A DNA stretch of 64,000 nt from Bacteroidota bacterium. Its GTDB lineage: Bacteria > Bacteroidota > Bacteroidia > AKYH767-A > 2013-40CM-41-45. This document shows, in pieces, positions 1 through 8,611 of this stretch. Position 1 is the first letter of the stretch. Each line of letters starts with the position of its first letter. Below the pieces are notes generated by a model. It did not search any database. It had not been told where the DNA came from and was given only the letters and a program-made list of their open reading frames with translations. The position numbers were made by a program, and so were the translations under genes. The DNA lies in NCBI GenBank assembly GCA_016720935.1, contig JADKJP010000007.1, positions 62,001-126,000 of the forward strand. Reading direction: 5' to 3'.

Positions 1-692
1 ATGATGTCCCGCTTTCGTCCTTCCACAGCTTTGTAAATTCTGCGAGCGACTTCCTCCGGTTGCATCATCTTCTTTTCATCCCTTGGCGATTCTCCCTGGG
101 TATTTCCATCAGCGGCCAATGCAGTATTGCGGATATTGGAAGCGGTGAAACCCGGACAAGCTACCAAAACATGTAAACCGGTCTTGAGATTTTCGGTACG
201 TAATGTCTCTAGAAATCCCTCCATCGCAAATTTGGATGCTGAATAACCTGTTCGTCCGGGCAATCCTTTCTTTCCGGCAATTGAAGATATTCCAACAACG
301 CTGCCCTTTGATTTTAGTAAATGAGGCAGCGCGTACTTCGTACAATATACTGTTCCCCAAAAATTAATGTCCATCAACTGGCGAATCACATTCAGATCAG
401 TTTTCTCAAAAACTGCACGCATGGAAATTCCGGCGTTGTTAATCAGTACATCAATACGTCCGAATGTTGCCATGGTCTCTGCCATCAAGCGCTCACAATC
501 ACTTTCTTTGGAAACATCTGTTGCCACAATGAGAGCCTTCCCTCCTGCTTTTTCAATATCCTTTTTCACGGTTTCCAACTGATCCACTTTTCTGGCAGCG
601 GCAACCACATTGTATCCGTTCCTCGCGAATTCGATTGCGAGAGATCTGCCAATTCCTGAAGAAGCTCCGGTAACAACAACGACTTTTTCCAT
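1..692 (-). CDS. Short-chain dehydrogenase/reductase (SDR), C-terminus cut by window edge
   Basis: Read on the minus strand from an ATG at 692, the protein starts MEKVVVVTGASSGIG, which contains the Rossmann TGxxxGIG nucleotide-binding motif. It continues with an NNAG motif and a catalytic YSASK (Tyr-x3-Lys) motif preceded by a conserved Ser, so the classical SDR catalytic set is present. About 230 residues are visible and the C-terminus lies beyond base 1. Classical SDRs are about 250 residues, so little is missing. It is a NAD(P)-dependent oxidoreductase of unknown substrate, probably cytoplasmic. It sits 15 bases downstream of the GlcD-type oxidase gene on the same strand, so co-transcription is plausible. 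Confidence 0.9.
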   Translation of the reverse strand, partial: MEKVVVVTGASSGIGRSLAIEFARNGYNVVAAARKVDQLETVKKDIEKAGGKALIVATDVSKESDCERLMAETMATFGRIDVLINNAGISMRAVFEKTDLNVIRQLMDINFWGTVYCTKYALPHLLKSKGSVVGISSIAGKKGLPGRTGYSASKFAMEGFLETLRTENLKTGLHVLVACPGFTASNIRNTALAADGNTQGESPRDEKKMMQPEEVARRIYKAVEGRKRDI

Positions 693-707
693 TCTGCCAG
701 TATTGGA

Positions 708-2123
708 TCAATTAAGATTTTTATCCGGAAATATTTTCCCCGGATTCAGAATACCTCTTGGATCAAACAGGTTTTTAATGCCTTTCATCAGATTCATTTG
801 AACAGAATCGAAAGGGATGTCCATGTAATTTTTCTGAACATAGCCAATTCCATGTTCTCCTGAAATCGTTCCACCCAGAGAAACACATAACTGAAAAATC
901 TCCCGGATACCTTTTGGAACCTCAGTGTCCCAGTCTTCATCACGCATTTCTTCCTTGATGATATTCACGTGTAAATTGCCATCGCCGGCATGACCATAAC
1001 ACACGCTCCGGAAACCATATTTCGCTCCGATCTCTTTTACACCTTTCAATAATTTCGGAAGTTCCGCTCGTGGCACAACTGTATCTTCTTCCTTGTAAAT
1101 GGAATGGGATTTTACCGCTTCACCTGCTGAACGGCGAGCACGCCAAAGATCAGCTTTTTGCTGAGCCGCATCCGCGAATAAAATTTCATCACAATCGTAT
1201 TGATAAAGGACTTCAGAAATTTTTTCACAATCCCTGAACAAGACATCTTTATCATTTCCATCCACCTCAATAATCAGGTGTGCCTGGATGCCCTCTTTCA
1301 GTGGAATTTTTACATCCACGAACTTCATCACATATTCGATGCAATCACGTTCCATGAATTCAAGGGCTGATGGTGTCACTCCCGAGCGAAAGATCGCGCT
1401 CACTGCCTCACATGCACGTTCCGCGCTGAAAAAGGGCACCAGCATGAGAAGGTTTTCTGTAGGCAATGGAATCAGTCTGACCACAATTTTAGTAATCACT
1501 CCAAGTGTTCCTTCGCTGCCAATGATCAACTGTGTCAGATTGTAGCCGGTTGAATTCTTCAACACATTGGCGCCTGTCCAGATGACTTCTCCTGTAGGTA
1601 ATACTACTTCACAATTGAGAATGTAATCCTTGGTTACACCGTATTTCACAGCCTTTGGTCCACCAGCGCATTCAGCAAGGTTACCTCCAAGAAAACAACT
1701 TCCCCGGCTTGCAGGATCCGGTGGGTAAAAAAGATTTTTCTCCATCACCGCATCCTGAAAAACCTGATTGATAACACCCGGTTCAACGGTAGCCTGGAGG
1801 TTTCTTTCATCGATTTGAAGAATGGAATTGAATCGTTCCATCGCGATGACAATTCCTCCATGCACCGGCAAGGCACCGCCACTGAGTCCGGTTCCGGCAC
1901 CACGCGGAGTGGCAGGTATATTTTCTTTGTTACAGAATTTCAGGATGGCGGATATTTCCGCTGCAGAACGCGGCTTCACCACGACTTCAGGAAAAAAACG
2001 CAAATCCTCAGTATAATCGTGTGAATTATTGCTCAACACCTCTTCATTGGTGAACACAAATTGTTCTCCCACAATTTTTTGTAATTCCTGAAGGTGCTGC
2101 TGCTTAATTTTTGTGTACTCCAC
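708..2123 (-). CDS. FAD-linked oxidase, glycolate oxidase GlcD / D-lactate dehydrogenase type
   Basis: 471 residues, full length for the GlcD/D-2-hydroxyacid dehydrogenase family. The FAD-binding type 4 (PCMH) domain covers about residues 40-220, with RGAGTGLSGG at 74-83 and a GSEGTLG motif near 205. The C-terminal FAD-oxidase domain carries the SGEHGIG signature. Such enzymes oxidise glycolate or D-lactate and pass electrons to the respiratory chain, often with an Fe-S partner such as GlcF; none is adjacent here. The two-CCG-domain protein at 7824-8609 resembles such partners but is 6 kb away. The start is GTG at 2123. It overlaps the end of the upstream gene by 20 bases, suggesting translational coupling. 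The substrate is not determined. Confidence 0.88.
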   Translation of the reverse strand: MEYTKIKQQHLQELQKIVGEQFVFTNEEVLSNNSHDYTEDLRFFPEVVVKPRSAAEISAILKFCNKENIPATPRGAGTGLSGGALPVHGGIVIAMERFNSILQIDERNLQATVEPGVINQVFQDAVMEKNLFYPPDPASRGSCFLGGNLAECAGGPKAVKYGVTKDYILNCEVVLPTGEVIWTGANVLKNSTGYNLTQLIIGSEGTLGVITKIVVRLIPLPTENLLMLVPFFSAERACEAVSAIFRSGVTPSALEFMERDCIEYVMKFVDVKIPLKEGIQAHLIIEVDGNDKDVLFRDCEKISEVLYQYDCDEILFADAAQQKADLWRARRSAGEAVKSHSIYKEEDTVVPRAELPKLLKGVKEIGAKYGFRSVCYGHAGDGNLHVNIIKEEMRDEDWDTEVPKGIREIFQLCVSLGGTISGEHGIGYVQKNYMDIPFDSVQMNLMKGIKNLFDPRGILNPGKIFPDKNLN

Positions 2124-3501
2124 TTTTGCTTTTATTAACGGTTGATTTTTTCTTCAATTTATCTATATCGTGATTGAATGAATAGGTCATCACTTCGATA
2201 CTTCCTGTAGCATCTCCGGCATCATCGCCAAGAAAATAAATAACATTGCCCAAAACTTTGGTACTGATGAGATGTGCCATTCCGTATACTGTTGAATCCG
2301 CATATTCAAAACGAATTTTCGATCCGGTATCAGGAATCGCGATGTAAGGCATCAAAGTGCTTTCAGGATGAGTAAGCTTACTTCCAAGAATCATCTGGTT
2401 GTGGGGCATCTCTATGAAATCCTGAAATATTACATCAACAGGTGATTCGATTTTTTGAGTTTGAACACCGGCGCGATCAAAATGAACCACCATACTGCCC
2501 GAGGTACCGGTACTGTAATCTGTCCTGTAAATGGTCAGGAAGGCTCCACTCTTGCTAACATTGAGGTTCGTAGCGTAGCAATCACTGATGCCTCCGTTAT
2601 AAAATTTTTCCCTGAGAATTTCTCCATTACGATTGTATTTCAATAAAGGTACATCGGACCTGTCGCTGGTATGATTGGCAAATCCGCTGATGTACAAGTG
2701 TGTTGAATCATCAATACAAAGGAAGGAGCCTGCATCATTTTCCGCGAAAACTCCGTTATAGATAGTCGTCCACTTTTGGTTTCCGGCAGAGTCCATTTTT
2801 TGAATCAGAATATCGGATGTATGTGGTGCCGTGTTGCAATTCCCAACAATATATACATTACAGGAATCGTCGGTTATGACTGCGTTTCCTATATCCATCG
2901 TCAAAGAAGCATAGTTGCGTTTCCAGGAAAGGCTACCATCCGGACGAATGCGGTATGCCACCATATTCAACCCTGAATCGGAAGAAGTTTCTGCCCCTGT
3001 AACAAGGATATTTTCCCGTTCGTCAACAGCAATCGCCACTGGAGTATCAAACCCGTGAGCAGGACCGTCGAAATGCAAATCAATAACAGGAACACCTTCT
3101 GTCGTATATTTCAAAATCAGTATATCCGTATTTCCGGTTTTATCCTTACTCATACCGGTAATCAGAATATTTCCTTCTACATCCAGACACATAGCAACCG
3201 GAATATCATCTCCATGATCCGGGTTGTCGTAAATACGACGCCACTCCTCTACCCCCTGAGGATTAAATTTGAAAAGCAAAATATCCTTTGCGGAATCAGG
3301 GATTGATGTAGTACCAAGTACAAAACAGTTTTTGGCTTTATCTATTTCTATACTCCTGGCCTTGTTAATGCTATTCAGAGAATTCTTGAGGGTATGTTTC
3401 CAACCCGGAATTACCTGACCATTTGAATTACCATAAACAATACTGAAGGCAATAAATAATAAAGACAGGCGTAAAAAAGAATTCAATTTCAACTTGATCA
3501 T
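2104..3501 (-). CDS. Secreted SBBP-type beta-propeller repeat protein
   Basis: 465 residues with an N-terminal signal peptide (basic start, then LRLSLLFIAFSIVYG). The mature part has about six repeats of roughly 50 residues, each built around phrases such as GNILITGMS, DILILKY, ENILVTGAET, CNVYIVGN and HLYISGFA. This is the SBBP (seven-bladed beta-propeller) repeat pattern, in which a D/N-x-Y/I-hydrophobic-TG core is followed by a D(I/V)L(I/L)xKY strand. There is no obvious T9SS sorting domain at the C-terminus, which is Lys/Ser-rich. It probably folds as an extracytoplasmic beta-propeller; ligand or partner unknown. It lies downstream of the lysyl-oxidase-like gene, separated by a terminator, and overlaps the next gene by 20 bases. 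Confidence 0.75.
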   Translation of the reverse strand: MIKLKLNSFLRLSLLFIAFSIVYGNSNGQVIPGWKHTLKNSLNSINKARSIEIDKAKNCFVLGTTSIPDSAKDILLFKFNPQGVEEWRRIYDNPDHGDDIPVAMCLDVEGNILITGMSKDKTGNTDILILKYTTEGVPVIDLHFDGPAHGFDTPVAIAVDERENILVTGAETSSDSGLNMVAYRIRPDGSLSWKRNYASLTMDIGNAVITDDSCNVYIVGNCNTAPHTSDILIQKMDSAGNQKWTTIYNGVFAENDAGSFLCIDDSTHLYISGFANHTSDRSDVPLLKYNRNGEILREKFYNGGISDCYATNLNVSKSGAFLTIYRTDYSTGTSGSMVVHFDRAGVQTQKIESPVDVIFQDFIEMPHNQMILGSKLTHPESTLMPYIAIPDTGSKIRFEYADSTVYGMAHLISTKVLGNVIYFLGDDAGDATGSIEVMTYSFNHDIDKLKKKSTVNKSKSGVHKN

Positions 3502-3525
3502 AGGGCATCAAAAATAACAAAAAAA

Positions 3526-3549
3526 ATGCCCTGGAGATTTCCAGGGCAT
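3526..3549 (-). terminator. Rho-independent terminator
   Basis: A perfect 9-bp stem (ATGCCCTGG / CCAGGGCAT) with a 6-base loop, followed on the minus strand by a run of eight T. It lies 22 bases past the stop codon of the lysyl-oxidase-like gene and upstream of the SBBP gene, so the latter probably has its own promoter. Confidence 0.85.
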
Positions 3550-3570
3550 TTTCATTTTGAACTAAAAAAA

Positions 3571-5400
3571 TCAGAGAATTACCATCCGTATTACCTGACT
3601 TTTAGAACCGGAAAGTAGTTTAACCAGGTAAACACCGGAATGCAGATTGTATCTATGAGGATCCACCTCTATTTGATATTTTCCCGCTAATTGGTCGGAT
3701 GAGGAAAGAACAGCAATAGACTGCCCCAATGCATCCGTAAGTTCAATGTCGACTTTGCCTGCATTCACCAGGGAATAAGTTACATTAAACACACCTTTGG
3801 AAGGATTGGGATAAGATTTAAAAGAAACTACTGAACCGACAGGGTTGATACCAACAGTTGACTGAATTGAGATCGTATCAATAGTGACCGTTGGTCCACA
3901 CTGATTGTAAGCATATAGGGAAACAATGTAGGTTCCGATTCCGGGGAAATCATGTGTGATTGCAGTTCCGGATGTCATTTCTACAGGTGATCCATCACCC
4001 CAAGACCATTTCAGTGAATCAGCACCTGCAGCGGTAGCCATGAAATTCACAGTGGTATTGCTTACAGTATATGTATAACCTGCCAACGGAAATGAACCAG
4101 CTGATTGCTGAGTCAGTGAAATAGGAACAGTCACCCAGTTGTTATCGTCATTTGATTCCAGCATGTTATTTTCAGGATCTGTAATTGAAACGATGTAATA
4201 ATCACCATTACAAATTGTTGCAGGTAAAATGATTCCCATTCCATTGAGGCTGGAACTGTAGATGTCCAGATTCCCTACATAAATTCCCTGGTCACGGGAA
4301 CAACCGGTTACGGATCCAAAATCCGAATTGGCAATGTTCGCTTTAGAAAGCGGGTTTCCTGCAGAGTCAACGCAGTAGCCGAAATCGGAATCACAATCAC
4401 CAAGATTCACCAGGCAAAAACTCTGTTTATTGCCTTCGCCGATTCGTGGCCAGTTGCGTGCATCCGGATCAGGAGTAGCTCGACGCAGGGAGAAATCCGC
4501 CCAATTGTCAACGTGTACGTGACCATGTGAAGGGTGATAAGTCATAGTACCTGCAGGGCGATCAAAAAACGTCATCGAATTTCCATCTTTGTGATAGATC
4601 CTTTGAGAAATAAGTTCTTTCGGATAAGAGCCATCAGGACAGGTTGTTGTTGAACAGGGAACAGGAACAGAATCACAATAGCATGAATTGGTTCCATGAA
4701 TTTCCAGCGGGCCCCAACCAATATTTGGTGTTGCATTGCTGAGTGTGATATTTCCGGCAAATTCCTGATGTCCATTTGCAATACACATTGCTGAAGCAGT
4801 CATATCGGGTAGCAAATCACAATCAGTTGACAAACCATCCGGACACTGACAACCACCTGGATTTGCACTACTGCAGGCACTATTGCTTTGTGTAGGATCA
4901 GCAGGAGGATTCATCATAAAGGTGATGTTCACATAATGAAAAGAGCCTGTATCAGCAGGAGTAAAAACGTCTCTCAGAACGAGGTTCCAGGTACCATTCG
5001 GGTCGGAATTATCATTGAAAATATTCACCGATTCCTGGGGGAAATAAGAACCATTAAATGGTGGCGCAGCAAGCTGAATCCAGCCTCCGGTTGCATTTTC
5101 CGTGAAACAGGTGTTCGGATATCCGTTCCCATTTCCTCCCTTTGTGTCAACAAGAAGTACCTGTTTACCGTCCGGACTTTGGAGTCTTACCTGGAGGTCA
5201 GCAGAAAACTGATGTGTAATTTTCAGGCAAACCGCTCCAAGACCATAACTGGTATTGATGGACGTTGGCAATCCGGAAACCTGGATAGGGATAAAAATAT
5301 CCGTATTAGTGTTCGGGATCTGGGTCCAGTTGGTGTTGCTAAAGGTTTGAGCCCATAACATTGCCGGAAAAAGAGCAAAGAATGTAAGGAGTTTCTTCAT
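3571..5400 (-). CDS. T9SS-secreted lysyl-oxidase-like protein with P-domain and PKD domain
   Basis: 609 residues. Signal peptide at 1-17 (MKKLLTFFALFPAMLWAQ). A proprotein-convertase-type P/jelly-roll domain covers about 30-160 (DNSDPNGTWNLVLRD). A Cys-rich linker follows, then a lysyl oxidase-like domain (about 195-430), a PKD domain (about 440-512, WSWGDGSP) and a T9SS type A sorting domain (about 525-609, starting SYPNPSKGVFNV). In the central domain, HGHVH at 292-296 matches the copper-ligand HxHxH of lysyl oxidases. GEGNKQSFCL (321-330) matches the segment holding the cofactor lysine (Lys325 here). QGIYVGNLDIY (371-381) matches the segment holding the cofactor tyrosine (Tyr381 here). NNMLESNDDNN (411-421) matches the family's C-terminal VPESDxTNN. 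If active it would oxidise primary amines (peptidyl lysine or polyamine) outside the cell or on its surface. The assignment rests on motif matching by eye; substrate and activity are inference. Confidence 0.82.
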   Translation of the reverse strand: MKKLLTFFALFPAMLWAQTFSNTNWTQIPNTNTDIFIPIQVSGLPTSINTSYGLGAVCLKITHQFSADLQVRLQSPDGKQVLLVDTKGGNGNGYPNTCFTENATGGWIQLAAPPFNGSYFPQESVNIFNDNSDPNGTWNLVLRDVFTPADTGSFHYVNITFMMNPPADPTQSNSACSSANPGGCQCPDGLSTDCDLLPDMTASAMCIANGHQEFAGNITLSNATPNIGWGPLEIHGTNSCYCDSVPVPCSTTTCPDGSYPKELISQRIYHKDGNSMTFFDRPAGTMTYHPSHGHVHVDNWADFSLRRATPDPDARNWPRIGEGNKQSFCLVNLGDCDSDFGYCVDSAGNPLSKANIANSDFGSVTGCSRDQGIYVGNLDIYSSSLNGMGIILPATICNGDYYIVSITDPENNMLESNDDNNWVTVPISLTQQSAGSFPLAGYTYTVSNTTVNFMATAAGADSLKWSWGDGSPVEMTSGTAITHDFPGIGTYIVSLYAYNQCGPTVTIDTISIQSTVGINPVGSVVSFKSYPNPSKGVFNVTYSLVNAGKVDIELTDALGQSIAVLSSSDQLAGKYQIEVDPHRYNLHSGVYLVKLLSGSKSQVIRMVIL

Positions 5401-5570
5401 GCTGATGGTCTTAGATTAGAAATTTAGGAATGTTGTAAAAATATAAAAAGAGGCCAATAATCAGCTCATCCTTAATAATTTTCAAAGAATTGTCCACGTT
5501 TCTGATGGTTTTTACATGGTATAAATTATGAACAGAATGTCTGAAAGTGGAGAGAAGACGATTTTACTGT

Positions 5571-5578
5571 TAACTTTG
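5571..5578 (+). promoter_or_regulatory. Bacteroidota-type -7 element (TAnnTTTG)
   Basis: TAACTTTG, an exact match to the Bacteroidota sigma-A -7 consensus TAnnTTTG, ends 20 bases before the ATG of the DUF3127 gene. No convincing TTTG -33 box is seen at the expected distance. Confidence 0.5.
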
Positions 5579-5598
5579 GCGAAAATCAACCTATCGTT

Positions 5599-5958
5599 AT
5601 GCAAATTACCGGTATACTTAAAGTAAAGAAATCCGAGCAGGTCGTGAACGACCGATTTAAAAAGAGAGAATTTGTCCTGACTGACAATTCCTCACAGTAT
5701 CCTCAGCACATCAGTTTCCAGCTGACGCAAGATCGTTGCGGTCTTTTGGATTCAGTGCAACCGGGTGAAAATATTACAGTTCATTTCAATCTTCGCGGAC
5801 GTGAATGGACCAGCCCTCAGGGGGAGATCAAATATTTCAATACTCTTGAAGCATGGAAAATCGACAAAGCCGGTGCATCCACAGGTGGAGAATTCAACCA
5901 GTCGGTTCCGGATTATGAAAGTATGCCGGCTCCTGCGAAAGATGATTTGCCTTTCTAA
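5599..5958 (+). CDS. DUF3127 protein with SSB-like acidic C-terminal tip
   Basis: 119 residues, matching the small Bacteroidota family DUF3127. The start MQITGILKV and the segment GENITVHFNLRGREW with EIKYFNTLEAWKI read like beta-strands of an OB-fold. The C-terminus is a flexible Gly/Ser/Pro linker ending in AKDDLPF, strikingly like the DDDxPF tip that bacterial single-stranded DNA binding proteins use to recruit partner proteins. I infer an SSB-like single-strand nucleic-acid-binding protein; the family has no established function known to me. Monocistronic: own -7 element upstream and a strong terminator after it. Confidence 0.8.
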   Translation: MQITGILKVKKSEQVVNDRFKKREFVLTDNSSQYPQHISFQLTQDRCGLLDSVQPGENITVHFNLRGREWTSPQGEIKYFNTLEAWKIDKAGASTGGEFNQSVPDYESMPAPAKDDLPF

Positions 5959-5991
5959 ACCGGGTTTATAAGGACATAGAATTAACAGAAA

Positions 5992-6038
5992 AGCAGAAGT
6001 GGATTCAGAAGGCTAAACCCTCAGAATCCACTTCTGCT
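5992..6038. terminator. Bidirectional terminator between convergent genes
   Basis: A 15-bp perfect stem (AGCAGAAGTGGATTC pairing with GAATCCACTTCTGCT) with a 17-base loop. It is flanked by A-rich sequence on the left and TTTTTT on the right, and lies between the DUF3127 gene (+) and the SlyD-like gene (-). Confidence 0.88.
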
Positions 6039-6056
6039 TTTTTATATTATTCAAGA

Positions 6057-6548
6057 TTAGTGAACGTGGCCGTGAGAGATTTCCTCTTCAGTTGCTTCAC
6101 GAACATCAACAATTTCTCCTGAAAAATGAAGAGTGTGTCCGGCAAGTGGATGATTGAAATCCATTTTAACAGTTTTTTCATCATAACCCAGAACACGTCC
6201 ATTCAGGACATTCCCCTGGTTGTCACTCATCGGCAGGACGTTTCCGATTTTTAAAATTTCAAAATCGATCACATCTTCTACTTTGAAAATATCAATTGGC
6301 AGACTGATCACAGCAGTTTCATCCGCGTCGCCATAAGCGTCCATCGCTTCGATTACGAAATCGAAAGAGTCACCGGAACCTTTTCCTTCAAGGCCTCTTT
6401 CAAATCCTGGAATCATCATTCCTACTCCATAAAGAAAGCGAAGTGGTGATGAAGCATCCGCCGTTTCAATGTGTCTCTTTTCTTCTGTCGGAAGATTGGC
6501 CTGTAACCGATAAGTAACGGTAACAACTTTATTATTCGCAATTTGCAT
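6057..6548 (-). CDS. FKBP-type peptidyl-prolyl isomerase, SlyD-like
   Basis: 163 residues. Recognisable SlyD/FkpB features are the early VTVTYRLQ strand, PLRFLYGVGMMIPGFERGL (FKBP active-site strand and the G-x-x-x-M-I-P-G-F-E turn), an inserted IF domain (about 80-125) and the return strand DFNHPLAGHTLHFSGEIVDV. The tail is short and His-containing (HGHVH) but lacks the long His-rich metal tail of E. coli SlyD. It catalyses proline cis-trans isomerisation and chaperones folding; cytoplasmic, no signal peptide. The start ATG at 6548 lies 17 bases after a TAACTTTG -7 element. Confidence 0.9.
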   Translation of the reverse strand: MQIANNKVVTVTYRLQANLPTEEKRHIETADASSPLRFLYGVGMMIPGFERGLEGKGSGDSFDFVIEAMDAYGDADETAVISLPIDIFKVEDVIDFEILKIGNVLPMSDNQGNVLNGRVLGYDEKTVKMDFNHPLAGHTLHFSGEIVDVREATEEEISHGHVH

Positions 6549-6565
6549 CTTGGATTTTTTTTTGA

Positions 6566-6573
6566 CAAAGTTA
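6566..6573 (-). promoter_or_regulatory. Bacteroidota-type -7 element for the SlyD-like gene
   Basis: TAACTTTG on the minus strand, an exact TAnnTTTG match, 17 bases upstream of the ATG at 6548. No clear -33 TTTG. Confidence 0.5.
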
Positions 6574-6647
6574 TATTTATTTTAATTTGTAACCTGTACT
6601 TTACGAATAATTTCAAGAACCCGAATACTTCTATTTGCCTGATTATT

Positions 6648-7658
6648 ATGGATTCACTGACTCATACTGTCCTGGGTGCCTGTGCCGGAGAAGCACTGGC
6701 AGGCCGGAAACTAGGAAAAAAAGCAATGCTTTGGGGTGCACTTGCCAATAACCTTCCGGATATTGATGTGATTACTTCCGGTTGGATGAACCAGGCGGAT
6801 TCCCTGCTTGCCCATCGTGGATTTACGCATTCCATTTTGTTTGCTCTCCTGATGACTCCAATTCTGGCCTGGTGGTTCAAACGAACAGTGAAAAATGAAC
6901 AGATGTCCTTTCAGAACTGGTTGATTTTATGGGGCAGCGGTTTGTTTTTTCATATCGGAATAGACGCATTGACAGCCTATGGTACAGGATGGTTTGAGCC
7001 TTTCAATCATCATCGTGTTTCTTTCAACATTCTATTTGTGGCTGATCCATTTTACACGATTAGTTTGCTCATTGCAAGTATCGCTTTGCTTGTACTGAAG
7101 AGCTCCAGCAATTACAGAAAATTCTGGATGCGTTTTGGTTTGCTAATTTCCAGCGTTTATATACTGTATGCTTTCAGCAATAAATACAGTATCGACAAAA
7201 CATCCAGACAAAATTTCAGTGAACAAAATATCAATGAAGTAAATTATTTCACAACTCCTACTCCACTCAACAACTGGCTCTGGTTCATTGTCGCGAAAAC
7301 AGATTCAGGATATTATACCGGATATCGTTCCTTGTTCGACAAAACAGAACACATTGATTTTACTTATATAGCCAGACAAGATTCTTTGTTGCAGCAATAT
7401 AAATCCAATGATGAAGTTCAAAAACTCATCCGTTTTTCAAAAGGATATTACTGTGTCGAAGCAATGGGTGATACCGTTCTGCTGAGCGATCTTCGATTTG
7501 GCCAGATTACAGATTGGAAAAACGGAAAATCACATTTCGTATTCCGCTATGCACTTAATAACAATGTGAACAACGATCTGATTATTCAAAAAGGAAGAAT
7601 GGAAGGATCGGGGAAAGAAGCGCTGGAGGCTTTGATTGAGAGGGTAAAAGGTTATTAG
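6648..7658 (+). CDS. YdjM-like membrane metal-dependent hydrolase (DUF457 family)
   Basis: 336 residues from the ATG at 6648. The open frame extends upstream to 6543, but that part would overlap the divergent gene and its promoter, and MDSLTHTVLGACAGEA is the canonical start of this family. Conserved His/Asp motifs are DSLTH near the N-terminus, NNLPDIDV and HRGFTHS, typical of YdjM/YbcI-type inner-membrane proteins described as LexA-regulated metal-dependent hydrolases. Several hydrophobic segments lie in residues 60-190; the C-terminal 150 residues are soluble and look specific to Bacteroidota. True substrate unknown. The last codons (GGT TAT TAG) form part of a 7-base repeat array. Confidence 0.85.
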   Translation: MDSLTHTVLGACAGEALAGRKLGKKAMLWGALANNLPDIDVITSGWMNQADSLLAHRGFTHSILFALLMTPILAWWFKRTVKNEQMSFQNWLILWGSGLFFHIGIDALTAYGTGWFEPFNHHRVSFNILFVADPFYTISLLIASIALLVLKSSSNYRKFWMRFGLLISSVYILYAFSNKYSIDKTSRQNFSEQNINEVNYFTTPTPLNNWLWFIVAKTDSGYYTGYRSLFDKTEHIDFTYIARQDSLLQQYKSNDEVQKLIRFSKGYYCVEAMGDTVLLSDLRFGQITDWKNGKSHFVFRYALNNNVNNDLIIQKGRMEGSGKEALEALIERVKGY

Positions 7659-7727
7659 TTATGAATTATGAGTTATGAGTTATGAATTTTGAGTTATTAG
7701 TTATTAGTTATTAGTTTAGGAATGAAG
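7651..7727 (+). repeat. Period-7 tandem array 1 (GTTATGA/GTTATTA units)
   Basis: Eleven consecutive 7-base units: GTTATTA, GTTATGA, ATTATGA, GTTATGA, GTTATGA, ATTTTGA, three of GTTATTA, GTTTAGG and AATGAAG. The first unit contains the stop codon of the YdjM-like gene. TGA, TAG or TAA occur in all three forward frames. Confidence 0.92.
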
Positions 7728-7757
7728 GGATGATTTATTAATGAAAATTTTTTTCAC

Positions 7758-7799
7758 AAATCATCAATCTAAAATCTAAAATCAGCAATTCCCAAATTC
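7758..7799. repeat. Period-7 tandem array 2 (AAATCTA units)
   Basis: Six degenerate 7-base units: AAATCAT, CAATCTA, AAATCTA, AAATCAG, CAATTCC, CAAATTC. It is 25 bases from the stop codon of the HdrB-like gene on the minus strand. Confidence 0.75.
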
Positions 7800-7823
7800 A
7801 ATTCGCCCCTCGTCCCTACTGTT

Positions 7824-8609
7824 TTACAAATCCGCAGCTTTTGCAATAAGCTCCGCAATGTCGAGGACTTTCACGGATTCTTCTTTGTTGAAATTTTTAA
7901 CTCCATCGGTCATCATGGTCATACAAAAAGGACAACCAACAGCGATATAATCGGGATTTAATGCGAGAGCTTCTTCGGTACGTTCAACGTTTACGTCTTT
8001 ACTCCCCTTTTCCGGTTCTTTAAACATTTGAGCACCACCGGCACCGCAGCAGAAACCTTTGGCTTTGGAACGTTTCATTTCGGATAATTCCGCATCCAGT
8101 TTCTCGAGGACTTCACGAGGAGCTTCGTACACATTATTTCCTCTTCCCAGATAACAGGGATCATGGAAGGTAATTTTTTTACCCTGAAAACTTCCACCCT
8201 GAACTTTTATTTTTCCTTCTGAAAATAGCTTCTGTAACAATTCGGAATGATGTACGACCTCGTAATTACCACCCAGCTCAGGATATTCGTTCTTTAATGT
8301 ATTGAAACAATGCGGACAGGCAGTTACAATTTTTCGTATTCCATATCCATTCAAAACCTGGATATTCATCATCGCCTGCATCTGGAATAAAAACTCATTC
8401 CCGGCTCGTTTCGCGGGATCTCCGGTGCAGCTTTCTTCAGAACCCAACACGGCATATTTAACTCCGGCATGATGCAGAATTTTTGCAACCGCACGAGTAA
8501 TTTTCTGAGCTCTCTCGTCAAAACTCCCCGCGCAGCCTACCCAGAAAAGTACATCCGGTGCTTCTCCCTTTGCGGCGTATTCAGCCATTGTTGGTACCTG
8601 GAAATTCAT
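7824..8609 (-). CDS. HdrB/LldE-like Fe-S protein with two CCG domains
   Basis: 261 residues with two cysteine-rich CCG domains. The first is near the N-terminus (FWVGCAGSFDERAQK, SCTGDPAKR, TACPHCFNTLKNEYPELGG). The second has FHDPCYLGRGN, GFCCGAGGAQM and VGCPFCMTMMTDG. This is the CX(n)CCGX(n)CXXC arrangement of heterodisulfide reductase subunit B, GlpC and LldE, which binds a non-cubane or [4Fe-4S] cluster and moves electrons. No signal peptide, so cytoplasmic. Immediately downstream of the membrane-bound HdrC/NarI-like gene on the same strand, with which it probably forms one oxidoreductase. The donor is unknown; a dehydrogenase flavoprotein may sit elsewhere. Confidence 0.85.
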   Translation of the reverse strand: MNFQVPTMAEYAAKGEAPDVLFWVGCAGSFDERAQKITRAVAKILHHAGVKYAVLGSEESCTGDPAKRAGNEFLFQMQAMMNIQVLNGYGIRKIVTACPHCFNTLKNEYPELGGNYEVVHHSELLQKLFSEGKIKVQGGSFQGKKITFHDPCYLGRGNNVYEAPREVLEKLDAELSEMKRSKAKGFCCGAGGAQMFKEPEKGSKDVNVERTEEALALNPDYIAVGCPFCMTMMTDGVKNFNKEESVKVLDIAELIAKAADL

Positions 8610-8611
8610 TT

